A DNA stretch of 18,892 nt from Rhodococcus sp. IITR03 (GTDB lineage Bacteria > Actinomycetota > Actinomycetes > Mycobacteriales > Mycobacteriaceae), in the NCBI GenBank assembly GCA_001017865.1, contig LATQ01000372.1, positions 1-18,892 of the forward strand. Reading direction: 5' to 3'. Below, piece after piece: positions 15,272 to 18,892 of the stretch. The position numbers and the translations under genes were made by a program. Position 1 is the stretch's first letter, and each line of letters begins with the position of its first letter. A model generated the notes under the pieces. The model saw nothing but the letters and a program-made list of their open reading frames with translations. It ran no database searches and was not told where the DNA came from.

Positions 15272-17258
15272 TCACCGCGACTGCGGACGGTGCCGGGTAC
15301 GCGACCACACCGCGGCGCCCGCCGCGCCGACGACGAGCAGGACGACACCCGCGACGACCACCGCGGTCACCGTGCTGTCCGATCCCGATGACGGTGCGTC
15401 GAGATCGTCGTCCTGGGGCCGGGGATCGATGAGCGAGATCGGATCGCGGTCGGGAGCGGTGAACAGCACGTTGCCCTCGAGTTCGAACCAGCGATCGGGC
15501 TCGGTGGAGAGCCAGTCGAGCGTCCGATCGAGTTCCTCGGGAGCAGCGGTCGACGTGGCGACCAGCACGGTGCGTCCGTCGTCCCGCACGACCTGCAGCG
15601 AGGCGAAGTTCACCTCGGTGCCGAAGGTGAGGCTGGTGCTCTCGCCCTCGGCGTTGCGGACCTCGAACCGGCGGTCCTCGGTGCGGACGAGCGGCAGCTG
15701 CGACTGCAGACCTTCGGGAGGAGACCGTTCGCGTCCACGATCACTGCCGGTCCCGACGAGGCGAGTGCGTCGTCGATCGTCACCCATTCGGGGTCGAGCG
15801 GACGGCTGGTGAGTGACTGGAGTCCGGCGACGAGTTCGACGGCGCGGGAGACGTCGACGAGGCTGCGATCGGAGGTCGCGACGTCGACCCTCGGCATCAG
15901 AGTCTGGGGCAGCGACGGGAAGCCGGCGGGGAGTGGCGGATCCGCGAGCGTGCTGAAGACACGACTGTCACCGTCGATACGGAGGGTGACGGGTTGCTGG
16001 AGACCGCACGGCTCCTGGGCACCGGTGGTACGGAGTTCGACGCTGATGTCGGTGAGCCGCCCGAGGGCCGAGTTCGGAACCGTGACGACACGGTCGATGA
16101 CACCGCTCGCGTCGGCCGCCCACGAATCGAGCGTGACGTCGCCGGCGGAGACGGTGATCGACCCGCCCTGGATGGCGGGGAGCGGGGTGTAGGAGCCCTG
16201 CAGTCGATGCTCACATCGCGCACCGGCCGCCCGAATTCGGTCTGGTCGAGGAAGAGGTGCACGTCGGCGATCCCGAGGCCGCTCGTCTCTAGGTCGGACA
16301 CCCGCAGGTCGTACAGGGTGGCCGAGTCGGACGGGAGGATGGGCCGGGTCTCGAACGCGCCGACGGCGACGTCGGAGCCGACGGCGAAGCCGGACAGGGC
16401 GCTGGTGATCAGGCGCCCCTGGTCGAGGAGCGTCTCCGCGTCGCCGCGGATGTACAGGGCGGGCGGCCCGTCGGGCACCGGCACGACCTCCGCACCCGTC
16501 TGGTCGCCCTCGCTGACGACGATCTGCCGGACGAACGGGGTGTCGGCTGCCGGGGGTACGCCGTTCGCCGGGAGTTCACGTACGTCCACGGGCACCTGCC
16601 GCCCGGAATACCGGGCGCCCACGGTCGCTGCGAGGTCGAGGACGACGCTCGCTTCGGCGTCCGTGGGATCCTCGGCCAGGTACAACTCGAGGCGGTCGAG
16701 GACCGGCGGGAGGTAGTCGGCGACCGCCTGCGGCGCCGCGGGTGTGCCCGCGTACCGGACCACACCGTCGCGCAGACGTACCGAACCCAGCGTCCAGTCG
16801 TCGGGGCAGATGTTGTCGACGGCGACCAGGTGCAGATCGAGCGAGATCACCGAGGCGTCGTTCTCGACCTTCGCGCCGGCGAGCGGGATCGACAGCGGCA
16901 CGATATCGCCACCGGGCGGCAGTTCCACGCGTGTGAGCAGACGCCCGTCCGAGGTGACGTCGATCCATCCCCGCGCGACGTTCGTGGGCAGTTCGGCGGT
17001 GGTGTCGAGGAACGCGGGGGTATTTCCGGCAGGGACCGGAAAAGTGAGCGTGACGACATCGGAATTGCCGCGGAATTCGATGTTCGGCCCGAGTCCGAGA
17101 TTGCGGGTCGGGAATGCGACCTCGCCCGGAGGCGTCGGTTCCGTCGACTCGAGATCCTGCGCTGCGGCGGTAATCGGGTTCGCACACAACGTCATCGAGG
17201 TGGCAAGAGCCAGCAGGAGGGTGCGACGGGAACGGCGACCGGTTCGGAGGTATGTCAC
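15272..17258 (-). CDS. BcsB-like exported cellulose-synthase-subunit protein (frameshifts near 15721 and 16203)
   Basis: The reconstructed 662-aa protein has an Arg-rich signal peptide (RRSRRTLLLALATS, cleavage near AAAQ), a large extracytoplasmic beta-rich region and a C-terminal membrane helix (TAVVVAGVVLLVVGAAGAAV) with a basic tail. Segments such as NTPAFLDTTAELPTNVARGW and the repeated domain ending SIDLQGSYTPLPAIQGG fit the BcsB family, the periplasmic partner of BcsA that guides the nascent glycan. Frame 1 runs to about 16204, frame 2 (MPRVDVATSDRSLVDVSRAV onward) to about 15722, and frame 3 to the stop. The GTG at 17258 is chosen because a -10 (TACGCT) lies six bases before it and the signal peptide follows; a TTG at 17309 is the alternative. 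First gene of the four-gene operon. Confidence 0.8.
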
Positions 17259-17556
17259 TCGAGCAGCGTATTGCGTCCGATCACGAGAATATTGCAGACG
17301 CGGCGACAATTCGGTGTGATGTTGCGCTGTTGTAACGGAACGCGGACCGGCCTCGATTATGGCCGATGACCCCGAGTCGGGCGAACCAGGAGGGTAGGTG
17401 CCGAGAAGGTCGTGCCGATGCTTGTCGGCGGGCCACGGTGAACGCGTTGTGGGCGACGGGCGTCACATTGTGAGGCGTCCTCGAGTATTGCTTTTGCAAC
17501 CATGTTGTGATCTCCGATGTTTGGTGTTCTCGGCGGATTCGCGCACACTGTGAGCC
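17259..17556. promoter_or_regulatory. Upstream region of the BcsB-like operon
   Basis: TACGCT at 17265-17270 (- strand) ends six bases before the GTG at 17258 and is the best -10 candidate for the operon, implying a leaderless mRNA. The rest of this spacer is less GC-rich near 17485-17530 and is divergent to the 53-aa gene. A 48-codon - strand frame starts at 17503 after GGAG, but its composition is not convincing. I see no clear operator. Confidence 0.35.
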
Positions 17557-17718
17557 ATGTGGGTGTGGATCGCATCGGCGCTGGCGGCGTGGTTGGGCCT
17601 CTCGGCTCTCGGCGCGCTCGCGGTCGGTCGGTTCCTGTTCGTCTCGGAAAGGGAGGAGCAACTTGTCGAGATGCAACGGGAGCAGCGTGATTCTGCGAAC
17701 CCTCCCGTCGCTTCCTGA
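17557..17718 (+). CDS. 53-aa single-pass membrane protein
   Basis: A short frame starting MWVWIASALAAWLGL continues to a hydrophobic stretch ending near residue 29 (GRFLF), followed by an acidic and basic tail (SEREEQLVEMQREQRD) and a short Pro/Ala end. One N-terminal membrane helix with a cytoplasmic charged helix is predicted. GC-rich third positions and the sharp split between hydrophobic and charged halves support coding, but there is no clear ribosome site (GTGAGCC precedes the ATG). It stands alone between the BcsB-like operon and the SelT-type gene. Function unknown. Confidence 0.5.
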   Translation: MWVWIASALAAWLGLSALGALAVGRFLFVSEREEQLVEMQREQRDSANPPVAS

Positions 17719-17852
17719 CACGCCGGACGTCCGCCTGCGCGATACTCGCGAGTAACAATTTCTCGTGTCTAGACTCGGTTCCGCGTCGTCCTCCTGTCCC
17801 CCCATGTGAGGACGGCCGCACGGTCGGTTACCCCCCATCACCGGTCCGTGCA

Positions 17853-17892
17853 GAAGCCCCGGCCGATCCACCACCACGATTGCCGGGGCTTC
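17853..17892. terminator. Hairpin terminator
   Basis: GAAGCCCCGGC (17853-17863) and GCCGGGGCTTC (17882-17892) are perfect 11-base inverted repeats with an 18-base loop. The GAAGCCCCGGC style matches the hairpin beside the tRNA. It lies 134 bases after the 53-aa gene and just before the SelT-type promoter. The stretch 17719-17852 shows nothing else I can support. Confidence 0.6.
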
Positions 17893-17910
17893 ATCCATCT
17901 CCGGCGGAGA

Positions 17911-17916
17911 TATCCT
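17911..17916 (+). promoter_or_regulatory. -10 element of SelT-type gene
   Basis: TATCCT fits TANNNT and ends seven bases before the ATG at 17924, so transcription probably begins at the start codon itself. Confidence 0.45.
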
Positions 17917-17923
17917 GTCGCTC

Positions 17924-18250
17924 ATGACCGAGCAGGCTCCGCGCGTCGCGATCACCTACTGCACACAGTGCAAATGGTTGCTGCGCGCCGGATGGATGGC
18001 GCAGGAATTGCTGAACACCTTCGGTACCGCGCTCGGCGAGGTTGCGCTCGTTCCCGGCACCGGTGGGGTGTTCCGCATCGTCGTCGACGACACGGTCGTG
18101 TGGGACCGCAAGGAGGACAAGGGTTTTCCCGAGATCGCCACACTCAAGCAGCGGGTGCGCGATCTCGTGGAGCCGGATCGTGATCTCGGGCATGTGGATC
18201 GGGTCGCCCGGGCCGACTCCCCACCTCGTCGCGACAGCAACGACATCTAG
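17924..18250 (+). CDS. SelT/SelW/SelH (Rdx) family thioredoxin-like protein
   Basis: This 108-aa cytoplasmic protein has the family's redox motif near the N-terminus, ITYCTQCKWLLRAGWMAQEL (Cys13-x-x-Cys16), where animal homologues carry Cys-x-x-Sec; here both positions are ordinary Cys. The family hallmark near the end is also present: VVWDRKEDKGFPEIATLKQR, then LGHVDR. The usual GGFPE appears as KGFPE. Length is normal with a slightly extended tail. The ATG is supported by the TATCCT box seven bases upstream, which implies a leaderless mRNA. The biochemical role of bacterial members is largely unknown beyond a presumed thiol redox function. It is intact and shows none of the frame problems of the genes to its left. 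Confidence 0.92.
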   Translation: MTEQAPRVAITYCTQCKWLLRAGWMAQELLNTFGTALGEVALVPGTGGVFRIVVDDTVVWDRKEDKGFPEIATLKQRVRDLVEPDRDLGHVDRVARADSPPRRDSNDI

Positions 18251-18269
18251 CGGTAACGTTCTCGCATAT

Positions 18270-18297
18270 GTGCCCGCGTTCTACGCGCGTCGGGCAC
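18270..18297. terminator. Hairpin after SelT-type gene
   Basis: GTGCCCG (18270-18276) and CGGGCAC (18291-18297) are inverted repeats 20 bases after the SelT-type stop codon. They may end that transcript or lie in the leader of the next gene. There is no T-run. TAACGT at 18254-18259 could be a -10 for the downstream secreted protein. Confidence 0.35.
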
Positions 18298-18358
18298 GGT
18301 CGACGGCGTGCCGTTCACGAAAGCGGTCGCCGACATCGAAATACGGGGAGGAAAATCG

Positions 18359-18892
18359 ATGAATTCTGTTGCGAAGAAGGCTGCCGTCGCGGCCTCGGGT
18401 GCCGCACTGCTGGCCCTGGTCGTTCCGGGCGTCTCGTCGGCTGCGGGTCCGAGCGTCTCGGCGAAGGCGGAGAACGGCGCCATCGTCGTCGACTTCGATC
18501 TGACGCGTGCCGACGTCGACCGCGGCGTCACCTGCGTCACCTACGTCCTGAAGCCGGGCACCGTCGACACGGCCGATCCGTCGGGCCGCATCGACGCGCA
18601 GCCCGCCGGCACGAGCTTCTCGGTGACCAACACCAGCACCTCGAGCGCGCTGTACATCAAGGACGGCGCACCCTCGCAGGCCGGTCCGGAGTCGATCACC
18701 GACGGCACCTACAACGTCTTCTGGGGCTGCCAGGACGCCTCGGGTGCGCAGTACGAGAACATCTTCGACGCGTCCGGTCGCCCCTTCACAGGTGGCATCT
18801 CCGTGACGGTCGGCGGCGGCGAGTCCGCACCGCAGGGCGAGGCGGCTCCGCAGGCACAGTCCGCAGCCGCAGGCCGAGTCCGCGCCCGCACC
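18359..18892 (+). CDS. Secreted protein, 3' truncated by window edge
   Basis: A strong GGGGAGGA ribosome site at 18345-18352 precedes the ATG. The product begins with a Sec signal peptide (KKAAVAASGAALLALVV, cleavage near SSAAG), then a compact domain with two Cys (GVTCVTYV and FWGCQD) that likely form a disulfide in an Ig-like beta fold, and an Ala/Pro/Gln-rich tail. I do not recognise a named family, but small secreted proteins of this design are common in Corynebacteriales. Near 18860 the frame turns to Arg-rich residues (GRVRAR), whereas a neighbouring frame reads QAESAPA, which fits the tail better; another indel is possible there. The end lies outside the window. Confidence 0.7.
   Translation, partial: MNSVAKKAAVAASGAALLALVVPGVSSAAGPSVSAKAENGAIVVDFDLTRADVDRGVTCVTYVLKPGTVDTADPSGRIDAQPAGTSFSVTNTSTSSALYIKDGAPSQAGPESITDGTYNVFWGCQDASGAQYENIFDASGRPFTGGISVTVGGGESAPQGEAAPQAQSAAAGRVRART

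Noticed and set aside
14916..15812. 298-codon open frame on the + strand
   Set aside because: Antisense to the exosortase-like and BcsB-like genes, with His/Arg/Asp-rich low-complexity sequence.
17357..17503. 48-codon - strand frame after GGAG upstream of the BcsB-like operon, possible leader peptide
   Set aside because: Composition is not protein-like beyond the first eight residues and there is no regulatory stem-loop to pair with it.
1..18892. CRISPR array, rRNA genes or insertion sequence
   Set aside because: No regularly spaced direct repeats of suitable length, no rRNA-like stretch and no transposase were seen on either strand.

Overview
The window looks like a high-GC chromosome of a Corynebacteriales actinomycete, most likely Rhodococcus or a close relative. 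The reasons are the GC-rich codon use, GTG and TTG starts, several apparently leaderless genes, a Rhodococcus-like dCTP deaminase and an actinobacterial SOS box. An integrated, plasmid-like element (about 1-6413, left end outside the window) abuts the 3' end of a tRNA-Gly(CCC) gene. Ordinary chromosome follows from 6414 to the right edge.

Element (+ strand unless stated): the 3' part of a RepA-like replication ATPase (2-1435); an iteron-like and hairpin-rich non-coding tract (1436-1673); a small winged-helix-like protein (1674-2072); a doubtful frameshifted ORF (2191-2567); a perfect LexA/SOS box (2547-2562) ahead of a two-gene recombination operon (small serine recombinase 2638-3273, tyrosine integrase 3276-4664); two tiny membrane proteins on the - strand (4661-5073); and a solitary ParA-type ATPase (5292-6296). 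Replication, DNA-damage control of recombination and a tRNA target together suggest a self-replicating integrative element of the AICE/pSAM2 style. No transfer gene is visible in this part.

Chromosome: tRNA-Gly (-), an MpaB/Lcp-family (DUF2236) oxygenase-like gene (-) divergent from a TetR regulator (+), dcd (+), a DUF5995-like gene (+), and a GH5-like lipoprotein (+). The lipoprotein converges on a four-gene - strand operon: BcsB-like exported protein, polytopic exosortase-like membrane protein, processive GT2 synthase and GT-C-type membrane glycosyltransferase. I read this operon plus the lipoprotein as a candidate envelope or exopolysaccharide assembly system. To its right are a 53-aa membrane protein, a SelT/SelW-type protein and the start of a secreted protein.

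Quality warning: six consecutive chromosomal genes (8177-17258) carry ten single-base losses in total, and a doubtful ORF of the element may carry an eleventh. Each time the conserved protein continues in the next frame, usually at a short C or G run. Restoring one base at each site gives full-length, family-like products. I treat these as probable homopolymer sequencing errors and give each gene its full reconstructed span.
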